Part shown: positions 7,280 through 17,696 of the stretch, piece by piece
Layout of the letters: each line of letters starts with the position of its first letter
Numbering within the stretch: position 1 is the first letter of the stretch
NCBI GenBank assembly: GCA_019637875.1
Contig: JAHBUW010000003.1
Coordinates: forward strand, 298,175 to 362,174
DNA: 64,000 nucleotides
Origin: Pseudobdellovibrionaceae bacterium
GTDB lineage: Bacteria; Bdellovibrionota; Bdellovibrionia; Bdellovibrionales; Bdellovibrionaceae
Direction: 5' to 3'
Program-made: the position numbers and the translations under genes
Notes under the pieces: generated by a model
Database searches by the model: none
What the model saw: the letters and a program-made list of their open reading frames with translations, nothing else
Told to the model about the DNA's origin: nothing

Positions 7280-8248
7280 TTATTTAGGGCGGACCTCGGA
7301 ACGTGCGGGTTTTCCGGTCAGGACGTCGTGAATGTTAGCGATAGCGAGAAGTCCCATGGCGTCCCGGGTCTCGCGCGTCGAGCTTCCCGTATGCGGGGTC
7401 GCCATGATGCGGGGATGCTTCAGGAGTCGCGGATCGGGGTTCGGCTCGTTCTTGTAGACGTCGAGCCCCGCCGCGAAGAGGTGCCCACGCTCCAGCGCTT
7501 GCAGAAGCGCGTTCTCATCGACGAGCGAACCGCGCGCGACGTTCACGAAAACCGCGTTTTGCGGCAACAAGCCGAAGCGGTGCGCGTTCATGATGTCGTC
7601 GGTCTCTTTTCCGCCCGGCGCGTGCAGCGACAGGATCTCGCAGTGCGGGAGCATCTCTTCGAAGTTTTTGAAGTAGGTCGCGCCTTTTTCCTCCGCAGGC
7701 GGAAGTCGGCGACGGTTCGAGTACAGAATCTTCATTCCGAAGCCCCGGGCACGGTCCGCGACCGCTTGGCCGATGCGCCCCATGCCAAGGATGCCGAGCG
7801 TGCGGCCACTCACTTCGCGTCCGAGCATCTCGTTTTGCCCCAGCGCCCGGCCCCAGCCGTCGTCGAGCAACTCACGCTGTTCCGGTTGACGGCGAAGTGC
7901 CCCGAGCATCAACAACATCGCCAGATCCGCCGTCGCTCTGGTGAGCACGTCCGGCGTATTTGTGACGACAAACCCCTTGGCGCGCGCGGCCTGCACATCG
8001 ATGTGGTCAAAGCCCACACTACAAGTCGCCAGCACCTTAAGTTTCGCAGGAAGCTTCGCCATCGCGGCGGCATCGAACTTGTTCTGAAACCCGATCAGCA
8101 GCGCGTCCGCTTTCTTCGCGTTCGCCATCTCGATCAGCGCATCCCGGTCGATGGCCTCGGTCCCGGTTCCGCAAGTCTCAAATTTCGCACGCGCCTGTTC
8201 CAGCGTGGCATCGGTCGCGGCAAAAGAAATGAGGACGACGGGCTTCAT
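7280..8248 (-). CDS. D-isomer-specific 2-hydroxyacid dehydrogenase
   Basis: 322 aa, NAD(P)-dependent reduction of a 2-oxoacid (glyoxylate or hydroxypyruvate are likely substrates) in the cytoplasm. The Rossmann dinucleotide motif is LGILGMGRIGQAVADRA. The catalytic triad is visible as Arg in NVARGSLVD, Glu in YKNEPNPD and His in TPHTGSS. The N-terminal substrate domain carries CSVGFDHID. Overall it resembles glyoxylate/hydroxypyruvate reductases of the GhrB/GyaR branch. The ATG at 8248 is used because upstream in-frame sequence runs through palindromic repeats; no good Shine-Dalgarno is visible. It is downstream of clpB on the same strand but separated by those repeats. Confidence 0.9.
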   Translation of the reverse strand: MKPVVLISFAATDATLEQARAKFETCGTGTEAIDRDALIEMANAKKADALLIGFQNKFDAAAMAKLPAKLKVLATCSVGFDHIDVQAARAKGFVVTNTPDVLTRATADLAMLLMLGALRRQPEQRELLDDGWGRALGQNEMLGREVSGRTLGILGMGRIGQAVADRARGFGMKILYSNRRRLPPAEEKGATYFKNFEEMLPHCEILSLHAPGGKETDDIMNAHRFGLLPQNAVFVNVARGSLVDENALLQALERGHLFAAGLDVYKNEPNPDPRLLKHPRIMATPHTGSSTRETRDAMGLLAIANIHDVLTGKPARSEVRPK

Positions 8249-8255
8249 GCGGCTT

Positions 8256-8341
8256 AGGGTACCATCTACCCTGCGTAGCAAGGTAGATGGTACCCTACCG
8301 ATTCCGCGGGGTACCACGTACCGCACGCGGTACGTGGTACC
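8256..8341. repeat. Two perfect GGTACC palindromic hairpins
   Basis: Hairpin 1 has perfect 15-bp arms 8256-8270 and 8282-8296 with an 11-base loop. Hairpin 2 has perfect 15-bp arms 8310-8324 and 8327-8341 with a 2-base loop. Both are built from ggtacc plus atggtagat- or acgtaccgc-type inner stems. They fill the gap between clpB and the dehydrogenase gene. They are long enough to act as transcription or mRNA-processing barriers and look like REP-type dispersed elements. Confidence 0.7.
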
Positions 8342-8368
8342 TTTCGGCGCCCCGGGGATTCGCGCGGC

Positions 8369-8402
8369 GCGTTTCAAGAAGTGAGCGGCTAGGCGCCCCC
8401 GG

Positions 8403-8410
<8 letters not shown>
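8369..8410 (-). repeat. 42-bp repeat overlapping the clpB 3' end (copy 1)
   Basis: This sequence matches 43531-43572 at 40 of 42 positions. Both copies overlap the stop codon of a minus-strand gene (clpB here, a secreted protein there). Read on the minus strand each begins aaaggtagccgg. The core ggcgcctagccgg is GC-rich and could pair partially with itself. Confidence 0.75.
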
Positions 8411-10994
<2,584 letters not shown>

Positions 10995-11032
10995 GGTTTC
11001 TCCTGAAAGAAGGGGAAGCCCCTTCCGTACAA

Positions 11033-11062
11033 AACATGGGTTCCCCTTGTGATTTCGTCAAG
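11033..11062 (-). promoter_or_regulatory. Heat-shock (sigma-32-like) promoter of clpB
   Basis: On the minus strand cttgacg (11062-11056) and cccatgtt (11040-11033) are separated by 15 bases. This resembles the sigma-32 pattern CTTGAAA-N13/14-CCCCATNT. The downstream leader contains a ggaaggggcttccccttc hairpin (about 11009-11026) just ahead of the clpB Shine-Dalgarno. The position fits ClpB's known heat regulation in other bacteria; no CIRCE element was found. Confidence 0.45.
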
Positions 11063-11174
11063 TTGCTTTCCCAAACATCGTCCGTCCAAAGGAGATTTTC
11101 ACCGTTTCATCGCGAGACACCGCGAAAATCGTCGTGTTAGCCTGATCGAACCGGGTGGGGACCTTGGAGGTTGG

Positions 11175-12353
11175 ATGCGCTTCTTGTTCCTCAGCCTGCT
11201 TTTGATCCCGTTTACCTCATGGGCCGAAACCTGCCCCCAGATCCGGATGAAACCCGGCGAAAATCCCCGACTCTACCAGCATCTTTCCGTTCCTAAAAAC
11301 TGCACCGCCGAGTCGGTCTTCACCTGCCCGAACGGCGACATCATCCGCACGCAGTACGCGAGCGCGGACCGCCTGCAGATCGGCGCGCGTTGCTTCGTCA
11401 AAGGCGATCCCGAGTACGCGCGGCTTCGCCCCAGCGGACGTGAAACCCTCACGCCCACGGAGCAATCACGACAACAGACGAACGGCTCACTCGGCCAAGC
11501 CACGCCCGCGAACGGAGGGCAAGAGACGCCCCGTCGCCGTGGCGCCAACGATCTGAATGCCGCCGAGATCGCGAACCTAAAAAAGAAAGCGATCGCCGCC
11601 GGCGTTCCGGAGGTCATCTTCGATCGCGCGCTCAAAAATTTCCTCGAGATGAAGCGCCAAGGAAAGACCGACCGCCACTGCTTCATGGCCGCCGACATGA
11701 CGACCCCGGGCGGTCACGGAAAACTTTGGCAAATCTGCGCCCTGCCCGTCACGAAAATCACCGAAATGCCCACGAACTACGGCAGCGGTCTCGGCGACAA
11801 CTGCAAGGATCACGTCTACCGGAACACGTCGAGCGAGTGCGCGATCTACTTCGGCAATCGCCCGGGCTACTGCCTGACCGCGGGCGGGAACTACGTCACC
11901 CAGAACGTCACCCGTCAGCGCGGAACCGAGCGCCCCTTCGTGGAGCTGCTGGGGTTGGACGCGGGCGAAAACGACAACGCCGGCCCCCGCGGCGTCGGCA
12001 TTCACCAGACGACCTTTAGCAACGGCCGCAGTTACATCGGGCAAACCGATCGGTCCCGCTATTCGAACGGCTGCATCACCATCCCCGCGAGCGGCGTCAC
12101 GGTCGACCCGCTTTCGCTCAGCGCGCAGTCGGAGGAAGGCGCGATGGCGCTTTATGTTTACCCCTCCAAACAGGACGTTCTGGACATGCGCAACAAAGGA
12201 ACGGCGGCCTACTGGCATCAAGGCTGCGCCAAACAAGAGCGGCGCCCCGCCTGGATCGGCGCGGACGCAAACGACGCCCCCACGCAAGAGGAAGAGTCGC
12301 AGCGGGAACTCGCGGATTGGCTGAATATGAAGCCGACGGACGCCCGGCGCTAA
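11175..12353 (+). CDS. Exported L,D-transpeptidase-like protein (YkuD_2 type)
   Basis: 392 aa with a signal peptide (MRFLFLSLLLIPFTSWA). After a low-complexity linker (residues ~95-125), the second half shows the catalytic pattern of murein L,D-transpeptidases: a His at 277 in GIHQTT and the nucleophile Cys300 in RYSNGCITIP, with a Gly/Asn-rich approach as in the YkuD_2 branch. Such enzymes crosslink or edit peptidoglycan in the periplasm; predatory Bdellovibrio carry many. The SNGC box differs from the common SxGC of classical YkuD by one position but keeps the Gly-Cys. A ggagg site 4 bases before the ATG sets the start. The stop overlaps the convergent DUF962 gene's stop. Confidence 0.7.
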   Translation: MRFLFLSLLLIPFTSWAETCPQIRMKPGENPRLYQHLSVPKNCTAESVFTCPNGDIIRTQYASADRLQIGARCFVKGDPEYARLRPSGRETLTPTEQSRQQTNGSLGQATPANGGQETPRRRGANDLNAAEIANLKKKAIAAGVPEVIFDRALKNFLEMKRQGKTDRHCFMAADMTTPGGHGKLWQICALPVTKITEMPTNYGSGLGDNCKDHVYRNTSSECAIYFGNRPGYCLTAGGNYVTQNVTRQRGTERPFVELLGLDAGENDNAGPRGVGIHQTTFSNGRSYIGQTDRSRYSNGCITIPASGVTVDPLSLSAQSEEGAMALYVYPSKQDVLDMRNKGTAAYWHQGCAKQERRPAWIGADANDAPTQEEESQRELADWLNMKPTDARR

Positions 12354-12784
12354 ACGCGGCGGCCGAAGAACACCCAAAGCGGGCCGATGAGCAGGAACTG
12401 CAGGTCTTGGAAGAACGAGGGTTTCCGGCCCTCGATCTTGTGACCGATGAATTGACCGATCCACGCGACCACGAAAACGCCAAGCGAGATCTGCCAGAGC
12501 GGAGCTTCGTTCGCGATCAAGAGCTGGTAGCTGAACAGGCAAAGCGAAACCACGATCAACATAAGGCCGAAAGCTTTGGCTCCCAGCCGCGCGTAGAACA
12601 CGAGTCCCGCCAGGATGATCGTGTAACCCACCGCGTGCGCCACGACGTACGGAAGCCCGAAGAAGAAGCCGAGCAGACTCCAGAAGATCGCGGGCACGCA
12701 GACCTTATGGATCAAGACGTTGCGGCGATTGCGGTGACTGACTCCGTATTCATCCAGCCAATTTTGTAAAGTGCGTGTAGCCAT
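12350..12784 (-). CDS. DUF962/Mpo1-like membrane protein
   Basis: 144 aa with four hydrophobic segments. The N-terminal motif HRNRRNVLIHKVCVP and the central stretch WIGQFIGHKIEGRKPSFFQDLQFLLIGPLW are hallmarks of the DUF962/Mpo1 family. These His residues form an iron site in yeast Mpo1, a dioxygenase acting in 2-hydroxy fatty-acid alpha-oxidation. A lipid-modifying role in the inner membrane is inferred from the family, not shown here. The ATG at 12784 (MATRTLQNWLDEY) matches family starts. It is divergent from the small Cys/His gene at 12863 with a 78-base shared promoter region. Confidence 0.85.
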   Translation of the reverse strand: MATRTLQNWLDEYGVSHRNRRNVLIHKVCVPAIFWSLLGFFFGLPYVVAHAVGYTIILAGLVFYARLGAKAFGLMLIVVSLCLFSYQLLIANEAPLWQISLGVFVVAWIGQFIGHKIEGRKPSFFQDLQFLLIGPLWVFFGRRV

Positions 12785-12862
12785 CGGTCCAAGTGTAAGG
12801 GGAAAGCCCCCCGTGGCCAAGTCTTCCTTGCCCCCGCCCCGGAACGAAGCTAAATCAGCCCC

Positions 12863-13114
12863 ATGCAACCCAAAAAAGGCCCGCGGCATACGCCGAAGCG
12901 CCTCAATAAATCCATCAAGAAGGACCCCGTCCACCCCGGCGATTACATGAAGTTCAAACTTCCGTACGCCTGCGAGGACTGCACGCACTTCGATCACGTC
13001 ACCGAACTCTGCACGATCGGTTACCAGACCTCGCACCACCGCCGGGCCGAGCAGCTCCGCGAGTATACGCTCTCGGGTCGCATGGCCCTTTGTCGCTTCC
13101 AAGAGATCGACTGA
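12863..13114 (+). CDS. Small Cys/His-rich protein, possible metal binder
   Basis: 83 aa, very basic N-terminus (residues 1-25), then CEDCTHFDHVTELCTIG and later HHRRAEQ and ALCRF. The CxxC, a nearby His and two further Cys could form a zinc or Fe-S site. No signal peptide. I do not recognise the family beyond its being a plausible lineage-specific small protein. It is divergent from the DUF962 gene. Codon use matches the neighbouring genes, supporting it as real. Confidence 0.6.
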   Translation: MQPKKGPRHTPKRLNKSIKKDPVHPGDYMKFKLPYACEDCTHFDHVTELCTIGYQTSHHRRAEQLREYTLSGRMALCRFQEID

Positions 13115-13672
13115 ATTCTGACACTCACCTTCGTCCTGTCTCGATCTGAAAATTGACGCCGCGACTTCGGTCGGCGGAGCGGACCTCGGTCGAGAAAAGT
13201 CGACTTACCCGCGACCTTCGCCCGTCTGAAAACGCCCACTCACGTTAAATCCGGGACCTTCATCCCTCCTTCTTTTCTGACGCTCGCGAGTCCAAAAACC
13301 GCGCGGGTCCTTCATTTCCGGTCTCTCGTCCTGTCAAGGTTCCGACTCAAATCCCGAATCGTAGGGGGCAACGCAATGACGCGTTTGAAGAACCCTTAAG
13401 GATTGAGGGTTCGTCGGAAGCAAGAGCTTCCACTTATCCAAAGAAGGAGGATTCAAGGAAGAACATCGGTCGACATGGATTTCGATCGAACTGCCGAAGC
13501 CTGTCTGAGCGCTTCTACAGTAAAGAATCGGCCGGGACGCCGCCCTCAACGACGAGGGGTTCTGCGAACATGGATTGTTCACTCATCGTTTCTACTTTTT
13601 TAATTTTTTAAATTTTTGTGTTTTTTAATTTTTTAGAATCTCAATTTTTTGAGACTCATGGAGGACTTTTAA
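13115..13672 (+). other. Long leader/intergenic region upstream of flagellin
   Basis: No gene is supported in these 558 bases. The left half shows no clear signal. A sigma-28-like promoter candidate lies at 13334-13360, and a second, weaker one begins with taaagaat near 13519 followed 10 bases later by gccg. From 13590 the sequence becomes very T/A-rich and ends in a small stem ctcaa-tttt-ttgag and a ggagg Shine-Dalgarno (13660-13664), 8 bases before the flagellin ATG. Confidence 0.5.
13334..13360 (+). promoter_or_regulatory. Sigma-28 (FliA)-like promoter candidate
   Basis: The sequence tcaaggtt, 11 bases, then cccgaatc resembles the flagellar consensus TAAAGTTT-N11-GCCGATAA: 6/8 in the first box, and the CCGA core is kept in the second. 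It implies a leader of about 310 bases before the flagellin ATG. A competing taaagaat-N10-gccgccct candidate lies about 180 bases further down. Confidence 0.35.
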
Positions 13673-14506
13673 ATGGGAATGCGTGTAACTACGAATCTGT
13701 CTGCGATCAATGCGCAACGTAACCTGCAAGGAAGCCAGCGCGCGATCGGTAAGAGCATGGCGCAATTGGCGTCGGGAAGCCGGATCAACATCGCGGCGGA
13801 CGATGCCGCGGGTCTCGCGATCTCCGAGCGCTTGAAGGCCGGTATCCGTTCGGCTCGCCAAGCGAACCGTAACGCGAACGACGGGATCTCGATGGTTCAA
13901 ACCGCGGAAGGCGGACTGAACGAAATCGGTAACATCGTTACTCGTCTGCGTGAACTGGGCATCCAAGCCGCTTCGGACACCGTTGGTACCACCGAGCGCG
14001 GATTCTTGGATAAGGAAGTTCAGCAGCTGAAGTCTGAGATCCAACGTATCGCGACTTCGACCAAATGGGGTTCGACCAACCTGCTTGACGGTCAGACGCC
14101 TTACTTTGATTTCCAAGTCGGTATCTACAACAACCCCGAAGAAGATCGTATTCAGTTCGACTCTTCGGCGAACAACGCACAGTTGGACGCTTTGGGTTTG
14201 GCGGGCCTGGACTACACCACGAAGGAAGGTGCTCAAGAGGCACTGACTCGTTTGGATGACGCTCAGAACTCGGTCAACGGCTACCGCGCAAATCTGGGTG
14301 CCCTGCAGAACCGTCTGCAATCGACCACAGATAACTTGGGCGTGTTGGAAGAGAACATGTCGGCGGCGAACTCGCGTATCCGTGACACGGATGTGGCGAT
14401 GGCGTCTTCGGAGATGACTCGTAACAACATCCTGCTCCAGGCGGGAACTTCGACTCTGGCGCAAGCCAACCAAGTCAACCAACTGGCGTTGAAACTGATC
14501 GGCTGA
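13673..14506 (+). CDS. fliC: Flagellin
   Basis: 277 aa forming the flagellar filament. The N-terminal D0/D1 signature is intact (VTTNLSAINAQRNL, SGSRINIAADDAAGLAIS), and the C-terminal D0/D1 signature runs from LGALQNRLQ to VNQLALKLIG. The variable central domain is very short (about residues 140-195), a compact flagellin comparable to Bdellovibrio FliC paralogues. It may start at MGMRV (13673, ggagg 8 bases upstream) or at the second Met two codons later. It is monocistronic, with a strong terminator at 14553. Bdellovibrio usually has several flagellin genes; whether this is the main one cannot be judged here. Confidence 0.95.
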   Translation: MGMRVTTNLSAINAQRNLQGSQRAIGKSMAQLASGSRINIAADDAAGLAISERLKAGIRSARQANRNANDGISMVQTAEGGLNEIGNIVTRLRELGIQAASDTVGTTERGFLDKEVQQLKSEIQRIATSTKWGSTNLLDGQTPYFDFQVGIYNNPEEDRIQFDSSANNAQLDALGLAGLDYTTKEGAQEALTRLDDAQNSVNGYRANLGALQNRLQSTTDNLGVLEENMSAANSRIRDTDVAMASSEMTRNNILLQAGTSTLAQANQVNQLALKLIG

Positions 14507-14552
14507 TAAAAATCCGCGGACTTAAAACGTCAGCGGCCCTGCTCGTCAACAT

Positions 14553-14587
14553 GACCCCGTCCGGTTTTCCGGGCGGGGTCTTCTATT
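14553..14587 (+). terminator. Rho-independent terminator of flagellin gene
   Basis: gaccccgtccgg and the inverted ccgggcggggtc form a long GC-rich stem around a tttt loop, followed by ttctattt, 46 bases after the flagellin stop. Confidence 0.85.
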
Positions 14588-14760
14588 TGGGAGGCGAGGT
14601 TCGGCGAAAGTGTCGAACGCGTGACCGATGGTCCCCCTCCACCGCGAAAGTCGCGGCGAAGTGTCGAACTGTTGCCGAAGAAAAGTCAGTGATATCTGGA
14701 GTTTGCCTTTAGACCTTGGTCCTTGCGGCCGAAAGGACAGGTGTACCCCGGGAGGTCACG

Positions 14761-15561
14761 ATGAACCATATCCTCAATCTGAAATCCGCCGCGGTCGCGG
14801 CTTTGACCGGACTCTCTTTGATCGCCGGTGCCGGTTGCTCGCAAGGCTTGACCGCGAATGACCTCGGTCAAGAGATCGCCGGGAACAACAACCAACAGGA
14901 CAACGGCGGCGATGGCGGTGGGAACGGCGGCGGCGGGAACTCGAATCCCGTTCGTAGCTGGGACGACATCCGCCAGAAGACCGATGGTGCGGTCGACGGC
15001 TGGAAGTACGATGGCCAAGTCGTCGTTCAAATCGATGCCGAGAATCAGGCCCTGGTCCTGGTGATGCCCCTCCCCCCGATCTTCCTGATGCCGGTCGCCT
15101 CGATGCCCATCCCGGAACTTCCCGGCGCGGCGATCTTCCCGCTGACTCAGCCGGACGGCACCTCGTCGATGGCCGTGCGCATCCCGCTCAAGTACATCGT
15201 CAAGGGCTCTTCGCTTTCGAATTACAACACCCTGCCCAACGGCGATCCGCTCCCCTTCATGCCCGTGGGTGAAAACCGGGGCTTCGCGATCTCGTTCCCC
15301 CAGAACATGAAGTACCGCCTGCACCTCTATATCAGCGCCAATGCCGCCGCGGTCTTCGTCGAGACCCCCGACTTCAAACTGCCCGAGCAGTGGGTCATCC
15401 TTCCGTCTTTGGGTTTCCCGGTCAAAAACCAGGACAAGACTCAGGTCGTTGGCTACTTTGCGGTCGTCGCCAATCGCGGAACGCATAACAGTGGCGTCTA
15501 TGTCGCAAGCCGCATCCCCCGTGAAGTCGCGATCCTGATCGACGAACTCATCCGCTACTAA
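14761..15561 (+). CDS. Lipoprotein of unknown function with Gly/Asn-rich linker
   Basis: 266 aa. The N-terminus ends in a good lipobox (LIAGAGC), so the protein should be lipid-anchored at about Cys26. A flexible NG/D-rich tether (about residues 45-62) follows. The remaining ~200 residues form a Pro/Val-rich, probably all-beta domain with no motif I can assign. A ggagg Shine-Dalgarno lies 5 bases before the ATG; the in-frame upstream ATG at 14716 is less likely because it would bury the signal. A T-rich terminator follows about 120 bases after the stop. Confidence 0.75.
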   Translation: MNHILNLKSAAVAALTGLSLIAGAGCSQGLTANDLGQEIAGNNNQQDNGGDGGGNGGGGNSNPVRSWDDIRQKTDGAVDGWKYDGQVVVQIDAENQALVLVMPLPPIFLMPVASMPIPELPGAAIFPLTQPDGTSSMAVRIPLKYIVKGSSLSNYNTLPNGDPLPFMPVGENRGFAISFPQNMKYRLHLYISANAAAVFVETPDFKLPEQWVILPSLGFPVKNQDKTQVVGYFAVVANRGTHNSGVYVASRIPREVAILIDELIRY

Positions 15562-15684
15562 GGGTAGGACCAGGGCGTCACGCTTCGTTTTCGTTGAAGC
15601 AAATGTTCAGATTCTCCTATGGCGGTGACCGGAAATCCGGCACCGCAGGCCGTTCCCAGATAATTATTGATGACCCATAAAATT

Positions 15685-15719
15685 GGTCTTAAGCTCATTC
15701 GAGTTTAGACCGATTTTTT
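15685..15719 (+). terminator. Rho-independent terminator after the lipoprotein gene
   Basis: ggtcttaagctc pairs with gagtttagacc around attc and is followed by gattttttg. It lies between the lipoprotein gene and the H1-like gene, so the latter needs its own promoter just downstream. Confidence 0.8.
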
Positions 15720-15751
15720 GGTCCAGTTTGTGACTTAAGGGGAACAACACC

Positions 15752-16279
15752 ATGGCAAAAGCAAAGAAGAAAAAAGCATCCAAGCCGGCCAAAAAAACGG
15801 CGCCCAAAAAGAAAACCGCAGCCAAAAAAGCAGCTCCCAAAAAAGCCGCTAAAGCGAAAGCGAAGAAGGCCGCTCCGAAGAAAAAGGCCGCGACTAAAAA
15901 AGCCGCTCCCAAAAAGACGGTCAAAAAAGCCGCGAAAAAAGCAGCTCCGAAAAAGGCCGCGCCGAAAGCGAAGGCTTCGCCCGCTCCCAAAAAAGAGGAC
16001 AACAAGAAAAAAGCAATGGCCGCCGCGATGGCTCCCGCTGCTGAGCCCTTGATGGACGAGCTCGACGAATTCGGTGACGAAGCCGGCGGCCTCGAAGACA
16101 TGGAGTCGGATGACGACATGGAAGAAGGCGAAGAAGGTGCCGCTCCCAAAGCCGAAGGCTGGGAAGAAGGCGACGACGCCGAAGAGGACAACTTCGAAAA
16201 GTTGGACGACGCGGACGACGACGATGATGACGATTCCGACGACGACGACCTCGACGACGGAGACGAAGGCTACTTCTAA
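15752..16279 (+). CDS. Histone H1-like Lys/Ala-rich protein with acidic tail
   Basis: 175 aa split into two halves of opposite charge. Residues 1-90 are repeats of KKAAPKK/AKAK type, as in bacterial histone-H1-like and AlgP-like DNA-binding tails. Residues 95-172 are strongly acidic, ending in a long Asp run and DGDEGYF. No globular domain is visible. It may bind nucleic acid through the basic half, with the acidic half tuning binding or engaging another protein; both are inferences. It begins MAKAKKKK after aagggg. The last ~25 bases of the gene plus 13 beyond are tandemly duplicated downstream. Confidence 0.75.
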   Translation: MAKAKKKKASKPAKKTAPKKKTAAKKAAPKKAAKAKAKKAAPKKKAATKKAAPKKTVKKAAKKAAPKKAAPKAKASPAPKKEDNKKKAMAAAMAPAAEPLMDELDEFGDEAGGLEDMESDDDMEEGEEGAAPKAEGWEEGDDAEEDNFEKLDDADDDDDDDSDDDDLDDGDEGYF

Positions 16280-16340
16280 GTAGCCGAGAGTCGACCAGAC
16301 TCACGGAGACGAAGGCTACTTCTGAGTCGCCGAGAGTCGA
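16257..16340 (+). repeat. Tandem duplication of the H1-like gene 3' end
   Basis: A 38-base unit at 16257-16294 (codons for the terminal DGDEGYF, the stop and 13 bases beyond) recurs at 16303-16340 with two substitutions, 46 bases apart. The second copy has TGA where the first has TAA. It is the same style of gene-end duplication as at 6735-6800. Confidence 0.75.
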
Positions 16341-16405
16341 GTGACTCGGCACAGTTTGCGAATCCGTCGACCGCGAAGCGGTGACGTGCTTCAAGGACGT
16401 GCCTC

Positions 16406-16440
16406 AAAAAAAAGGGACCCGACGGGTCCCTTTTTTTATT
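16406..16440. terminator. Bidirectional terminator
   Basis: A perfect ggacccgacgggtcc-type stem (gggaccc/gggtccc, 16414-16430) is flanked by an A-run on the left and a T-run on the right. It serves both the H1-like gene (+) and the convergent sigma-54 activator (-). Confidence 0.9.
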
Positions 16441-16467
16441 CCCAGAAGTTGAACCCGCGCGGAAGGC

Positions 16468-17526
16468 TTACGCCTTCGGACGCGAGTGAACTGCGAAACG
16501 CTCGAACTCACCGTACTCGTGGAGTTTGTTATAGAGCGTCTTGATCGTGATCCCAAGAGCTTGTGCCGCCTGAGTCTTGTTCCCATCGAAGTGAACAAGG
16601 GCCTTCAGGATGTAACGCTTCTCGAGTTCCGCCAAAGTGATTTGGGGATCGTACTCACCGGTTTCGTCCTTGTTCTCGGGAGTGCGCACGTTATCGGGAA
16701 GGTCGTTGAACATGATCGTGTGGCCATCCGCCAGGATCTGCAGACGTTCGCAAACGTTCTGAAGCTCACGGATGTTACCGGGCCACTCGTAGTTCACCAT
16801 CGACTGCATCGCTTCCGCGTCCATCTGACGACCGCGGTTCAAAAGACCCGCATTGCCACCGTTCGACAGGAAGTAGTTGATGAGCGCCGGGATGTCTTCT
16901 TTACGACGACGGAGCGGCGGCACTTCGAGGATGATGGTGTTGATCCGATAGAAGAGGTCCTCACGGAAGTTACCGATTTGGACTTCTTTGGCGAGGTCGC
17001 GGTTCGTCGCGCAGATCACGCGAACGTCCACTTTCACGGGATCCTTGCCGCCGACGCGGAAGATCTCGCCCTCTTGCAGGAAGCGCAGAAGTTTCGACTG
17101 AATTGCGGGAGCGAGCTCACCGATTTCGTCGAGGAACAGAGTTCCGCCGTTCGCGGCTTCCGCGAGTCCCATTTTCTTTTGGTAAGCGCCGGTGAACGAA
17201 CCTTTTTCGTGTCCGAAAAGTTCGCTTTCCAGAAGCGTGTCACGGAGCGCGCCGCAGTTGATGGCGACGAAAGCACGGCCGCGACGTTGGCTGCGGTCAT
17301 GGATCGCGCGGGCGATCAGCTCTTTACCGGTTCCGGATTCACCGAGAACCAGGACGTTCGCCGTGGACGGAGCCACGCGATCGACCATCTTCATGAGACC
17401 ATTCATGATCTCGGATTGATAGACGATGGTCTTTGTCTCTAAAATTTTAGCTGTGGGGGTTTGCCACATGATCTGCTTCGAGTTCTGCGAAGCGGGAAGA
17501 ATCGGAGCGTGGTTATCGTTCGACAT
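16468..17526 (-). CDS. Sigma-54-dependent activator without receiver domain
   Basis: 352 aa. After a short N-terminal tail (~40 residues, no receiver or PAS visible) comes the AAA+ domain: Walker A GESGTGKE, the sigma-54 contact loop as GSFTGA (the usual first GA is GS), Walker B GGTLFLDEIGEL and a sensor/arginine-finger region RLNT-like REDLFYRIN. The C-terminal Fis-type helix-turn-helix is NKTQAAQALGITIKTLYNKLHEYG. It remodels RNA polymerase-sigma-54 at target promoters. Lacking a receiver, it may be controlled by abundance or a partner. The ATG at 17526 is preferred (aaagg 8 bases upstream) over a GTG three codons earlier. Divergent from xerC. Confidence 0.9.
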   Translation of the reverse strand: MSNDNHAPILPASQNSKQIMWQTPTAKILETKTIVYQSEIMNGLMKMVDRVAPSTANVLVLGESGTGKELIARAIHDRSQRRGRAFVAINCGALRDTLLESELFGHEKGSFTGAYQKKMGLAEAANGGTLFLDEIGELAPAIQSKLLRFLQEGEIFRVGGKDPVKVDVRVICATNRDLAKEVQIGNFREDLFYRINTIILEVPPLRRRKEDIPALINYFLSNGGNAGLLNRGRQMDAEAMQSMVNYEWPGNIRELQNVCERLQILADGHTIMFNDLPDNVRTPENKDETGEYDPQITLAELEKRYILKALVHFDGNKTQAAQALGITIKTLYNKLHEYGEFERFAVHSRPKA

Positions 17527-17696
17527 GGGAGTCACCTTTCCTACAAACGTTCAACTCTTGGGGTGGCTGCCGACATCTCAGTCACTCGTTCGCGACTTCG
17601 ACACACAGCAGCAACGCGGTGCAATGTAACTGGACCATGGAATTATCACAAGAACTTTTTTCCAAGCTTCGAATTTTCTGCAGAGGGAGAGCTTTC

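Noticed and set aside
10995..11174. CIRCE element upstream of clpB
   Set aside because: The ttagcactc-n9-gagtgctaa pattern is not present in the leader.
13500..13560. Second flagellar sigma-28 promoter
   Set aside because: taaagaat-N10-gccgccct keeps the core boxes but has the wrong spacer; it is mentioned but not called.
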